In this document: in pieces, positions 17,210 through 25,286 of the stretch
Position numbering within the stretch: position 1 is the first letter of the stretch
Layout of the letters: each line of letters opens with the position of its first letter
DNA from: CAVQBP01 sp963740945
GTDB lineage: Bacteria; Bacteroidota; Ignavibacteria; Ignavibacteriales; Ignavibacteriaceae
DNA: 64,000 bases
Assembly: GCA_963740945.1 (NCBI GenBank)
Contig: CAVUGE010000017.1
Span: 310,001 to 374,000 of the forward strand
Reading direction: 5' to 3'
The notes under the pieces: model-generated
What the model was told of the DNA's origin: nothing
Databases searched by the model: none
The model's input: only the letters and a program-made list of their open reading frames with translations
Translations under genes and position numbers: made by a program

Positions 17210-18202
17210 ATGAAAAAACTTTTCTATATACTAACTATCATTATAATTCCTTTGATTGTTTCTTCATGTGAGAAAGAAAAAGAAAGTCATTTTAAACCCC
17301 CATTTGAAATTAATAATAGTGCCAAAATCCCGGAGTTTGATGTGGATTATGCATATGAACAGATTGAAAAGCAGATCTCTTTTGGCCCAAGAAATCCGGA
17401 TTCGCAGGGTCATTATGAAGCTTTAAATTACCTCAACTATGAATTAAAAAAGTACACTGATGATGTTATTTTACAATCTTTTTCTCATTCCGGATATGAT
17501 AATAAAGAATTAAGGTTGACAAATATTATTGCAAAATTTAATCCTCAAAATAAAAAAAGAATTATTTTATGTGCACATTGGGATACACGGCCAAGGGCTG
17601 AATATGATAAAGATATAGTCAAACAGAATGAACCGATTTTAGGAGCTAACGATGGTGCAAGCGGCGTAGGGATTTTGCTTGAATTAGCTGGATTATTAAA
17701 ACAAAATAAAATTTCCTATGGAGTAGATCTGGTCTTATTTGATGGTGAAGATTACGGCAAACCTAATGATCTGGAATATTATTCCTTAGGAGCAAAATAT
17801 TTTTCTGCGAATCTGCCGAACGGCTATCAGCCACAATTTGCAATTCTTCTTGATATGGTAGGGGATAAAGATGCTTATTTTCTGGTTGAAGGAAATTCCA
17901 GTCAATATGCTCCAGACATAGTAAAAATGATCTGGACTTTGGCAGAACAGATAGGAGCAGATAAATTTGTGAATAAAGATGATGAAGCAATATATGATGA
18001 TCATATTGCATTAAATGAAGCAGGCATTAGGACAGCCGATATCATTGACCTTGAACTAATAGGCGCTGATACACCAATGGAAAGAAGAAATTATTGGCAT
18101 ACACAAAATGATGTAATGAAAAATATAGGAAAAGATACTTTAAAACAGGTTGGTGAAGTTATAACTAAATTAGTATGGTCGCTGAGATTTAATGATATTT
18201 AA
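17210..18202 (+). CDS. M28 family metallopeptidase lipoprotein (glutaminyl-cyclase-like)
   Basis: A 330-residue lipoprotein: a signal of about 20 residues ends in the lipobox IVSSC. The mature part is an M28 zinc-peptidase fold with AHWDTRPRAEYD near 121-132, GANDGASG near 144-151, FDGEDYG near 178-184, LLDMVGDKDAYF near 213, and DDHIALNEAGI near 264. The HWDTR and GANDGASG pair is typical of the Bacteroidota branch related to glutaminyl-peptide cyclotransferases, so it could be an aminopeptidase or a cyclase. It is probably anchored in the envelope. No operon partner is obvious. Confidence 0.85.
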   Translation: MKKLFYILTIIIIPLIVSSCEKEKESHFKPPFEINNSAKIPEFDVDYAYEQIEKQISFGPRNPDSQGHYEALNYLNYELKKYTDDVILQSFSHSGYDNKELRLTNIIAKFNPQNKKRIILCAHWDTRPRAEYDKDIVKQNEPILGANDGASGVGILLELAGLLKQNKISYGVDLVLFDGEDYGKPNDLEYYSLGAKYFSANLPNGYQPQFAILLDMVGDKDAYFLVEGNSSQYAPDIVKMIWTLAEQIGADKFVNKDDEAIYDDHIALNEAGIRTADIIDLELIGADTPMERRNYWHTQNDVMKNIGKDTLKQVGEVITKLVWSLRFNDI

Positions 18203-18493
18203 GTAACTAATTCAAGCTGCACAAACATGGTAATTGTCCTATTGAACACAGTGAAATAATTTAAGAGATTGTCTTAAAAAATCTCATCCTGAACTAAACA
18301 TATAAAAAAAAATCCTAAAATCAGGTCCTGACTAATTTTATATAAAATAGCTGTATTATTTAATTCATAAAAACTTTTAATCATATGCTGTAAGTCACAG
18401 ATTATCAAGCAGATATAATTAGTTTTTCTATGTAAATATTTATTTTTATTTCAAGCTGTTTTTCTTGAGGTATTTAAATGAACAGGATAAAAA

Positions 18494-20619
18494 ATGAAAA
18501 AGACTTTACTTCTTTCTCTAATCTTGATAAATATTTACTTCTTTCAATCTTGTGTAGATAAAATTGTTGTTGTAGATACTGGTAATCGCGGCGGAAAATT
18601 AATATTAAAATCAGATCCCCCTGGCGCCCAAATATACTTGTTAGGCACTTATACTAATAAATTAACTCCTGATAGTATTATTCAGTTAAAGGACGGGAAT
18701 TATGATGTAACTTTAAAAAAGCAGAATTATCATGATACTACCTTCGTTATTTCGGTTTATGATACTTTAACTATTTCCAAAAATATTGTTTTAAAAAGTG
18801 CTCTAAGTACCGGAAATATTTTTATTGAAACCGAACCTACCGGGGCTGAGATTTTACTGGACAGTATTAAAACTAATCAGTTTACTCCGGATACATTAAA
18901 AAATATAAGCAAAGGGGAACATCTTCTAACATTAAAAAAGAGTAATTATAGGGATACTACTGTAAGTATCACCGTAGATGAAGATCTTACTGTTTCTAAA
19001 ACAGTTAAATTAATAAGTATAACTCCGGTTGGGGACCTATTTATTGAATCAGAGCCAGGCGGTGCACAAATATTTCTGGATAGTCTCAATACAAATAAAT
19101 TGACACCTGATACTTTAAAGAATTTAACTACAGGTGAGCACTCTATATCTATAAAAAAAGAGAATTATAGAGATACTACTTTTAATGTAACTATTATTGA
19201 GAATCAAACAGTTTCAAAATCACTTGTTCTTTTGAGTACTACTTCTGTAGGAAATATCTTTCTTCAATCTACACCGGGGGATGCGCAGATTTATATTGAT
19301 AACATAAATACTAATAAACTAACTCCATATTCCTTAAACAATTTGACTACAGGTCAGCATCAAATAACTTTAAAAAGGAAAACTATAAAGATACCACGCT
19401 GGGTATTACAGTTAAAAAGAATGAGGTTGTTTCAAAAACAGTTGTTTTAACTGCTAAAGTAATTACCGGCAATATTTTTATTGATTCTGATCCAGCAGGT
19501 GCTCAAATTTATTTGGATAATAAAAATACTAACAAATCAACCCCTGATACCCTGGAAAATCTAACTACAGGAGAACATAATGTAATATTAAAGAAAAATA
19601 ATTATGTTGATACTTCCTTTGTTATAAATGTTCAAAAAAACAATACAACAACAACAACAATTACATTAACTGCTGTAATAATTAGGGGGAACGTTTATCT
19701 TGACTCTTCACCAAACGGAGCACAAATTTTTGTAGACAACGTTAATACTAATAAAGTCACTCCGGATTCCATTAAAAATTTAATTTCCGGGAATCATAAT
19801 ATAAAGTTAAAGAAAGAAAATTATCGGGATACAACTTTTCAAGTAAATGTAATCGGGTATATTACAGTTTCTAAAATGGTAGTTATGGCTTCTCTTAGAG
19901 GAGGAATTTTTATTGAATCCTCTCCTAATGGTGCAGGAATATATATCAATGATAAGTATTCGGATAAGACTACCCCTGACACAATTAAAAATTTAGTCTT
20001 TGGAACTTATAAAGTGACTTTAAAATACCCGGATTATAATGATACTACCTTTTATGCTGATGTCAGCCAAAATACAATCACTTATAAGAATATTAATTTA
20101 ACCCAAAAAATTGATTATGGAAAACTGTATATCCAGTCCAGTCCTTCAGGAGCAAATATTTTTATAGATAACAGCAATACAGGCAAACTTACTCCGGATA
20201 CGGTGAAAAATTTGGAAGTCGGAAATTATAATGTTACCCTTAAATTAGCTGATTATAATGATTCAACATTTTCAGTCAACATTCAAAAAGATTTTGTTAC
20301 ACTGAAAAATATTACACTTAGAGAAAAACAGGCTATTCAAATAGATACTCTTTATTACGGATTTATACTATTAGGGCAGACAAGATTTACTTTTTCATTC
20401 AACCAGGATATTACGCTTGATAATGTCGATATAATAGAACCTGGTTCTTCAAGTAAAACCTCGTTTGATTATGGCGGGGAGAATATAAGTAAAGGCTCAA
20501 CAAGAAACATTTATTATCCGCAATTTAAGGTAGGTGAATGGCATCTGATATTTTACGGAAAAAAAGCAAGCTCATCAAAAAGTTCATTCACTATCCAAAG
20601 AACACTTACTATACCTTAA
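18494..20619 (+). pseudogene. PEGA-repeat lipoprotein interrupted by a one-base frameshift
   Basis: One gene is split into two reading frames (18494-19450 and 19513-20619). The first opens with a lipoprotein signal ending FFQSC. Together they encode eight PEGA-type repeats of about 73 residues, each starting like GNIFIESxPxGAQIYxD and carrying TPDTLKNLTTGEH and NYRDTTF, then a unique C-terminal domain of about 90 residues. The break is in repeat 4: the tract at 19372-19376 has five A residues where the sibling repeats need six to read KKENYKDTT. Restoring one A joins everything into about 708 residues. PEGA domains are surface-layer-like beta domains. The break may be a sequencing error, a true mutation or phase variation. 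Confidence 0.8.
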
Positions 20620-20666
20620 TTCAAAATTATATATACGACCATTTTATATGGACTCTATCTATTGCT

Positions 20667-20717
20667 CTCGGCTTCAGCCGAGGGAGTAATGAATAAAAAT
20701 AAAGAGGCTTCAGCCTC
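20667..20717. repeat. Pair of GGCTTCAGCC hairpins
   Basis: Two REP-like palindromes sharing the core ggcttcagcc: ctcggcttcagccgag (20667-20682) and gaggcttcagcctc (20704-20717). They lie between the convergent ends of the PEGA gene and the Spy-like gene and could act as a bidirectional transcript end, though neither is followed by a long T-run. A further ggagtaa/ttactcc inverted repeat lies at 20770-20805. Confidence 0.6.
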
Positions 20718-20836
20718 ATTAAAATAAATTTATCTTGAACAGCTATGGAATATTCGAACAAAAAAAAATGGAGTAACGAAAGTTTTCATACTCTTCCATT
20801 ACTCCGCTTTTCGTAGGTTTAAATTAAATGAATGAA

Positions 20837-21361
20837 TTACTGCATTCTTTTTGGCATCGGCGGAAGGTTGTCCCCATCTTGACCATGCATATTTCTTCCA
20901 TGCATATTGCCGGGACCACACATATCCCCTCGATTGTGCATTCCAAATCCCTGGAATAATCCAACATTATCTTTTAATATTTTTTGCTGATCGGGCGTTA
21001 ATATATCATAAAGATCCATCATATTATTTGCACGCGCAAGAGCAATTTCATCCTTAGCCTGGTTAATATCCTTAACTGCAGATATTACAGAATTACGATC
21101 TAAATTTCCCTTTACTCTTAATTCTTTTAATGCAAGTTTCTTCTTTTCCAGGTTAGCTTTTAAATCAATCATCTGTTTTTGATGATTCAGACGCGCATCT
21201 TCTATTTTACTCTTTTGCTCAGCAGTTAATTGTAATTTATCCAGGAGCTGACCTCTAAAGAACCCCTTTCCCTGCATAGGTTTTTCTTGTGAAAATCCGG
21301 TGCCTGCACAAATTCCGACAATGGCCAGTGCAAGAAAAAGTGAAAAAATTTTTGTTTTCAT
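20837..21361 (-). CDS. Spy/CpxP-like periplasmic protein
   Basis: Start chosen at ATG 21361, which has an AAAGGA ribosome-binding site about 8 bp upstream, rather than the in-frame TTG at 21379. The 174-residue product has a signal peptide (about 1-24), then a helical region with the LTXXQ-type motifs LQLTAEQKSKIEDARLNHQ near 46 and ILTPDQQKILK near 120, and a Met/His/Gly-rich C-terminus (MHNRGDMCGPGNMHGRNMH) that could bind metal. This is the Spy/CpxP/heavy-metal-resistance family of periplasmic chaperones or sensors. It is divergent from the ECF sigma operon and shares its promoter motif, so it is probably a target of that sigma factor. Confidence 0.8.
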   Translation of the reverse strand: MKTKIFSLFLALAIVGICAGTGFSQEKPMQGKGFFRGQLLDKLQLTAEQKSKIEDARLNHQKQMIDLKANLEKKKLALKELRVKGNLDRNSVISAVKDINQAKDEIALARANNMMDLYDILTPDQQKILKDNVGLFQGFGMHNRGDMCGPGNMHGRNMHGQDGDNLPPMPKRMQ

Positions 21362-21397
21362 TTTTGTTTTTCCTTTCAATTGGTTTTATTTGAACTT

Positions 21398-21425
21398 TAG
21401 ACATGCTAATTTCTTCTATGGTTTA
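21398..21425 (-). promoter_or_regulatory. Predicted ECF promoter of the Spy-like gene
   Basis: Reading the minus strand, TAAACC, a 17-bp spacer, then GTCTA. The -10-like end is 36 bp from the start codon. It has the AAC/GTC pattern of ECF sigma promoters and matches the plus-strand element at 21473-21500 in both boxes and spacing. Confidence 0.65.
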
Positions 21426-21472
21426 AAATGTTTTTTCAGATATTATTTTTAATTTTGAAATGACGTTTATAT

Positions 21473-21500
21473 TAAACCGTAGCTCTCTTTTATTTGTCTA
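21473..21500 (+). promoter_or_regulatory. Predicted ECF promoter of the sigma operon
   Basis: TAAACC (21473-21478), a 17-bp spacer, then GTCTA (21496-21500), 21 bp before the sigma factor ATG. Identical boxes and spacing occur on the opposite strand in front of the Spy-like gene, which supports autoregulation by the sigma factor. Confidence 0.65.
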
Positions 21501-21521
21501 ACTATACGAGTAATACTTTAG

Positions 21522-22076
21522 ATGGTTGAAAAAAACCCTGATTCTGAACTTATTAAGAAATTTATTGATGGTGATGAGAGTTCATTTAATAAAATAATTA
21601 ATAAATATAAGGACAAGATATACTGGCATGCTCGCCGGATGACAGGCAACCACCTTGATGCAGATGAAATTGTGCAGGAAGTATTGCTTGTTATTTATAA
21701 AAATTTGAAAAATTTTCAATTTAAATCATCCTTATATACATGGATTTATAAAATAACATCAACAAGGAGTTTGAACTTCCTTAAAAGAAGAAAAATAAAA
21801 GAATTATTATCTTTAGAGGATCAATCTGAGAAATTGCAGCAAAGTTCAAATGATATATTAGATAATATTGAAATTAAAGAGAAACTGGCAAGGATCGATG
21901 AAGTTTTACAAAAATTACCTGCAAAACAGAGAGAAATATTTATTTTAAGGAATTATGAAAATTTATCTTATAAGGAAATTTCGGAAATTACAGGAAAAAG
22001 CATAGGAGCATTGAAATCCAATTATTTTCATTCGGCTAATAAGATTATTGAAAAAATGAAAAAATATGAAGACTGA
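21522..22076 (+). CDS. ECF RNA polymerase sigma factor
   Basis: A 184-residue sigma-70 family protein with region 2 (about 22-90: DADEIVQEVLLVIYKNLKNF, then TWIYKITSTRSLNFLKRRK) and region 4 (about 125-180: LPAKQREIFILRNYENLSY, EISEITGKSIGALKSNYFHS), and no regions 1 or 3, so an extracytoplasmic-function sigma. Its stop overlaps the anti-sigma gene by 11 bp. The locus (sigma, anti-sigma, Spy-like, and a second Spy-like gene divergent) resembles envelope-stress or metal-stress systems. A matching promoter sits just upstream. Confidence 0.92.
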   Translation: MVEKNPDSELIKKFIDGDESSFNKIINKYKDKIYWHARRMTGNHLDADEIVQEVLLVIYKNLKNFQFKSSLYTWIYKITSTRSLNFLKRRKIKELLSLEDQSEKLQQSSNDILDNIEIKEKLARIDEVLQKLPAKQREIFILRNYENLSYKEISEITGKSIGALKSNYFHSANKIIEKMKKYED

Positions 22077-22674
22077 TAAAAGAATTTGTTTGTATTTAGA
22101 AGGGGAATTAACCCCAGAAGAGAGAATAGTTTTTGAAGATGAATTGAAAAATTCTCATGAATTGCAAAAAGAATTAAAACTTTATAAAAATTTTATCTCT
22201 TCGGTTGAAGAAACTAAAAATCTTCCCATTGATAGCAATTATTTTGATAATATTATTCCTGAATTCAGAAGACGTTTAATAAGCAGTAAACAGAGAAAAT
22301 ATTATAGTAAATTAGCGTATGCTTTTCCTGTTTTAGTTATATTATTTTTAGTTGCTTTTTTCATAATTAATGACCAAAATCAAATTGTTTTTAATAGGGC
22401 TAATTTGACCGCTAATAATATAAATGACAACGGGACTTATGAATTGAGGAATCTTTCCGTAGATGAGCTAATCCCTTCCAGCCTTAGCACAAATGACAGT
22501 GAAAAATATAATACAGAATTAAATAAATTGATCGGAAATGAATTAAATATTTCAACTGATAGTACCAAATACCTACTAGCGGATGAAGTTCTGGATTATA
22601 ACAGCATAATTGACAACTTGAGCGAGAAAGATGCCAATATTATATATAATAATATTTTAAATAAAAAATTTTAG
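22066..22674 (+). CDS. Predicted membrane anti-sigma factor
   Basis: A 202-residue protein whose N-terminal cytoplasmic part (about 1-80; LYLEGELTPEERIVFEDEL) resembles anti-sigma start regions, followed by one membrane helix (about 83-101) and a 100-residue periplasmic part. I see no HxxxCxxC zinc motif. The assignment rests on the fold-like N-terminus, the single TM topology and the 11-bp overlap with the sigma gene. The periplasmic part would sense the signal; it has no recognisable domain. Confidence 0.75.
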   Translation: MKTDKRICLYLEGELTPEERIVFEDELKNSHELQKELKLYKNFISSVEETKNLPIDSNYFDNIIPEFRRRLISSKQRKYYSKLAYAFPVLVILFLVAFFIINDQNQIVFNRANLTANNINDNGTYELRNLSVDELIPSSLSTNDSEKYNTELNKLIGNELNISTDSTKYLLADEVLDYNSIIDNLSEKDANIIYNNILNKKF

Positions 22675-22683
22675 GTCACATAT

Positions 22684-23163
22684 ATGAAGAAATTTATTTT
22701 TTCAATTCTTCTTCTGTCTTTGATAGGCGGATTAAGCTATCCTCAAGGAAGAGGTGATCATCATAAAATTAGAGAAAAAATTGAACAGCTTGAAAAGATC
22801 AAATTAATTGAAACTTTAAAGATGGATGAACCTACTACTTTAAAATTTTTCGCAAGACGTTCTGAATTCAGAGATAAAATGAAAGATTTAATGGATAAAG
22901 AGGATGATCTATTAGATAAACTTGATAACGCTGTAAATTCGTCTAAAGAAAAAGATAATTCCTATTATCAAAATATGATTGATCAGTACTTTGAACTGGA
23001 TCAGAAAACTTATGATGCTAAGAAATCTTTCATAATCTCTTTATCAGATATATTAACCAGGGAGCAGATTGCTAAATTACTTGTTTTCCAAAAGAAATTC
23101 AAAGAAGAAGTTAGGGATATTCTTTTCAAAGGAGGAAACCCTCCAGGTCCGCCTGAGCATTGA
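22684..23163 (+). CDS. Spy-like periplasmic helical protein, third gene of the sigma operon
   Basis: A 159-residue exported protein: signal peptide about 1-20, then long charged helices (HKIREKIEQLEKIKLIETLKM near 27-47) and a SDILTREQIAKLLVFQKKF segment near 125 that matches the second LTxxQ-like motif of the Spy/CpxP family. It ends in a Gly/Pro tail. It starts 9 bp after the anti-sigma stop. By analogy with CpxP it may bind the sensor or misfolded envelope proteins; that is inference. It shares its family with the divergent gene at 20837. Confidence 0.72.
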   Translation: MKKFIFSILLLSLIGGLSYPQGRGDHHKIREKIEQLEKIKLIETLKMDEPTTLKFFARRSEFRDKMKDLMDKEDDLLDKLDNAVNSSKEKDNSYYQNMIDQYFELDQKTYDAKKSFIISLSDILTREQIAKLLVFQKKFKEEVRDILFKGGNPPGPPEH

Positions 23164-23281
23164 TTTGGCTCAAACCATGAATCTTTTTATTTTTTTTTGA
23201 AACTATTAGCCTTATATTTAGTAAAAAAATATAATTATAGTTGATTTTATTAATCAACAAATATATTTTTCACCACTAAAT

Positions 23282-23365
23282 GCGGAAGTGGTGAAATTGG
23301 TATACACGCTATCTTGAGGGGGTAGTGCCTTAATTGGCGTACGGGTTCAAGTCCCGTCTTCCGCA
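23282..23365 (+). tRNA. tRNA-Leu (GAG)
   Basis: Complete cloverleaf: acceptor GCGGAAG pairs with CTTCCGC, discriminator A at 23365, anticodon stem ctatc/ggtag around loop TTGAGGG giving anticodon GAG, a variable arm (tgccttaattggcgt) as expected for a class II tRNA, and T-loop GGTTCAAGTCC. CCA is not encoded. A hairpin (gttgatt/aatcaac) lies just upstream. Confidence 0.95.
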
Positions 23366-23406
23366 CTAATTATTTTTATTAATCAATAAAATAAAGGAAA
23401 ATTATT

Positions 23407-24171
23407 ATGAGGAAACTATCAAAAATATTATTGATAATCTCATTTATATTTTTAATAGTAAATATTTCTTTTGCTCAAGATATGAAACCCGATGCAGCAA
23501 AATTATATAATGATGGAAATAGTTTGCTTAAGGAGGGGAATTATGACGGTGCTGTGAAAAAATATGATGATGCCTTAAATATTGAAAAAGATTATCGTAT
23601 CTATTACCAGAAAGGTATTGCTCTAAAAAAAGCGGGAAAATTAGAAGATGCCAAAGATGCTTTTGGGGAAGCTATAAAGGTTAAATCTGATTTTGAACCC
23701 GGTTATAATGCATTAGGCGGAGTTTATTTTTCTTTAGGTAATTATGAAAATGCAATTATAAATTTTGAAAAAGTTGTGGAAACAACTAAAAATAACACTA
23801 TAAAGGAAATGGTTCAAAAGAACCTGTCATTTGCCTATGCCAAAATGGGAAATAATGCTGTTGCTGATGGAAATCCTAAACAAGCTGTAGAGTATTTGCA
23901 GAAATCTGTAGATAATAGCAATTATGATGCTGCTTATCTGTCTCTTGCTAAGGTTTATTCCGATTTAGGAGAATATGACAAGACTATTGATGCAGCTCAA
24001 AACGCTCTAAAATATAGAGCAAGCATTGGCAAAGGAGGCCCTTATTATTACCTCGGTCTGGCATATAAAAATAAAGGCGAAGTCGATAAAGCCAAAGAAA
24101 TGTTTAATCAGGCTAAAACTGATGCTACCTATAAGAAATTATCCGAATATGAATTGACCGCGATGCAGTAA
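23407..24171 (+). CDS. Secreted TPR protein
   Basis: A 254-residue protein with a signal peptide (about 1-23) and about six tetratricopeptide repeats from residue 28 to the end (for example AAKLYNDGNSLLKEGNYDGA, then PGYNALGGVYFSLGNYENAI). The start has a good AAAGGA site. TPRs mediate protein contacts, so this is a periplasmic scaffold or outer-membrane assembly helper; no specific partner can be named. It is transcribed just after tRNA-Leu and ends in a strong terminator, so it is monocistronic. Confidence 0.85.
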   Translation: MRKLSKILLIISFIFLIVNISFAQDMKPDAAKLYNDGNSLLKEGNYDGAVKKYDDALNIEKDYRIYYQKGIALKKAGKLEDAKDAFGEAIKVKSDFEPGYNALGGVYFSLGNYENAIINFEKVVETTKNNTIKEMVQKNLSFAYAKMGNNAVADGNPKQAVEYLQKSVDNSNYDAAYLSLAKVYSDLGEYDKTIDAAQNALKYRASIGKGGPYYYLGLAYKNKGEVDKAKEMFNQAKTDATYKKLSEYELTAMQ

Positions 24172-24191
24172 GTAGTTAAATTCAGTTCAAA

Positions 24192-24239
24192 AAAAAACCC
24201 TCTTAAAATGCTGAATAATTGCAATTAAGAGGGTTTTTT
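24192..24239 (+). terminator. Strong Rho-independent terminator after the TPR gene
   Basis: A 15-bp perfect stem (aaaaaaccctcttaa / ttaagagggtttttt) with an 18-nt loop; the descending arm ends in the T-run. It could work in both directions. Confidence 0.88.
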
Positions 24240-24262
24240 GTTTATTAAATGAGTTGTATTTG

Positions 24263-24277
24263 AAAGATGACATCTTA
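24263..24277. repeat. Single AAAGATGACATCTT arm
   Basis: aaagatgacatctta is a near copy of the arms of the element at 15486-15581. No second arm is found nearby, so it is a solo or decayed copy. Confidence 0.5.
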
Positions 24278-24416
24278 ATTTATCTTAATATTTTTCTTTA
24301 AGTAAATCCCCATATTCCTTTAAATGACTTGACATTAAGAAAAATTAAGGGCTATATTTACTTTAAGATTTTTGTTGGATTAAGTAAAAAAATTATTATT
24401 AAATAATCAATTGAAA

Positions 24417-25283
24417 ATGCAGGAGAGAAGTATTTTTCATATAAATCTTAAAGGTTTTGTGAGTTCTATACTTTTGATAGTTGATAACCACTTAATTAAA
24501 AATATCTTTATTGCAATATTTCTTTCCTCAATAATTTCATTTTTCTCATATAAATTCAAATTTCTAAATTATAGTGGTACTATTTCATTATTTATATTAG
24601 CTGTGATTATTTATGGATTTGGTTCATGGAAATGGACTATTCCAATATTGACCTTTTTCATATTCTCAAGTCTAATATCAAAAATAAAAAAGTCTAATAA
24701 TATTAATTTTGAGAATAATATTGAAAAATCATCTAAAAGAAACCATATACAGGTTTTAGCTAATGGTGGTGTAGGCGGTGTTTTGGTGACCTTAAATTAT
24801 TTCTTTCCTTCCGAACTTTTTTATTTTACTTTCGTCTCATCCATTGCTGCAGTTTGTGCGGATACCTGGTCGACTGAAATAGGTACTATGTACAGGACAA
24901 CGGCAATAAATATCCTGACATTTAAAACTATTCAGCAAGGAATATCCGGCGGAGTTTCTCTTATTGGAACACTAGGAGGAGTTTTAGGAGCAATAATTAT
25001 TTCTCTTTCTTCAATGTTCTGGATAAGTTCACGGAATTTCACGTATATATTCTTTATTATATTTGCAGGTATTATTGGAAATATATTTGACAGCATAATA
25101 GGTGCTTCTATTCAAGCTAAGTACAGATGTACTGTTTGTTCAAAAATAATAGAGAAAAACTTTCATTGTAATCAGGCAGCGGTATTAAAGAAAGGTTTTA
25201 AATATATTAGTAATGATATGGTTAATTTAGCAGCAGCAATAACAGGCGGCTTATTTGGTATTTTATTTATAGAAATATTTTAA
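24417..25283 (+). CDS. DUF92 family integral membrane protein
   Basis: A 288-residue polytopic membrane protein of the DUF92/TIGR00297 family: FKFLNYSGTISLFILAVIIYG near 46, ANGGVGGVLVTL near 114, the CADTWSTEIGT block near 142-152, GGVSLIGTLGG near 178 and IDSIIGASIQAKYRC near 226-240. Relatives in plants and cyanobacteria (VTE6) act as phytyl-phosphate kinases; a lipid-phosphate or CTP-dependent role here is inference. Start ATG 24417 is chosen over the in-frame TTG at 24411. It ends 3 bp before the large TPR gene, so it probably heads that operon. Confidence 0.8.
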   Translation: MQERSIFHINLKGFVSSILLIVDNHLIKNIFIAIFLSSIISFFSYKFKFLNYSGTISLFILAVIIYGFGSWKWTIPILTFFIFSSLISKIKKSNNINFENNIEKSSKRNHIQVLANGGVGGVLVTLNYFFPSELFYFTFVSSIAAVCADTWSTEIGTMYRTTAINILTFKTIQQGISGGVSLIGTLGGVLGAIIISLSSMFWISSRNFTYIFFIIFAGIIGNIFDSIIGASIQAKYRCTVCSKIIEKNFHCNQAAVLKKGFKYISNDMVNLAAAITGGLFGILFIEIF

Positions 25284-25286
25284 ATT

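Noticed and set aside
20851..21057. Plus-strand open frame within the Spy-like gene
   Set aside because: Its sequence mirrors the Met/His-rich tail of the minus-strand protein; no ribosome-binding site.
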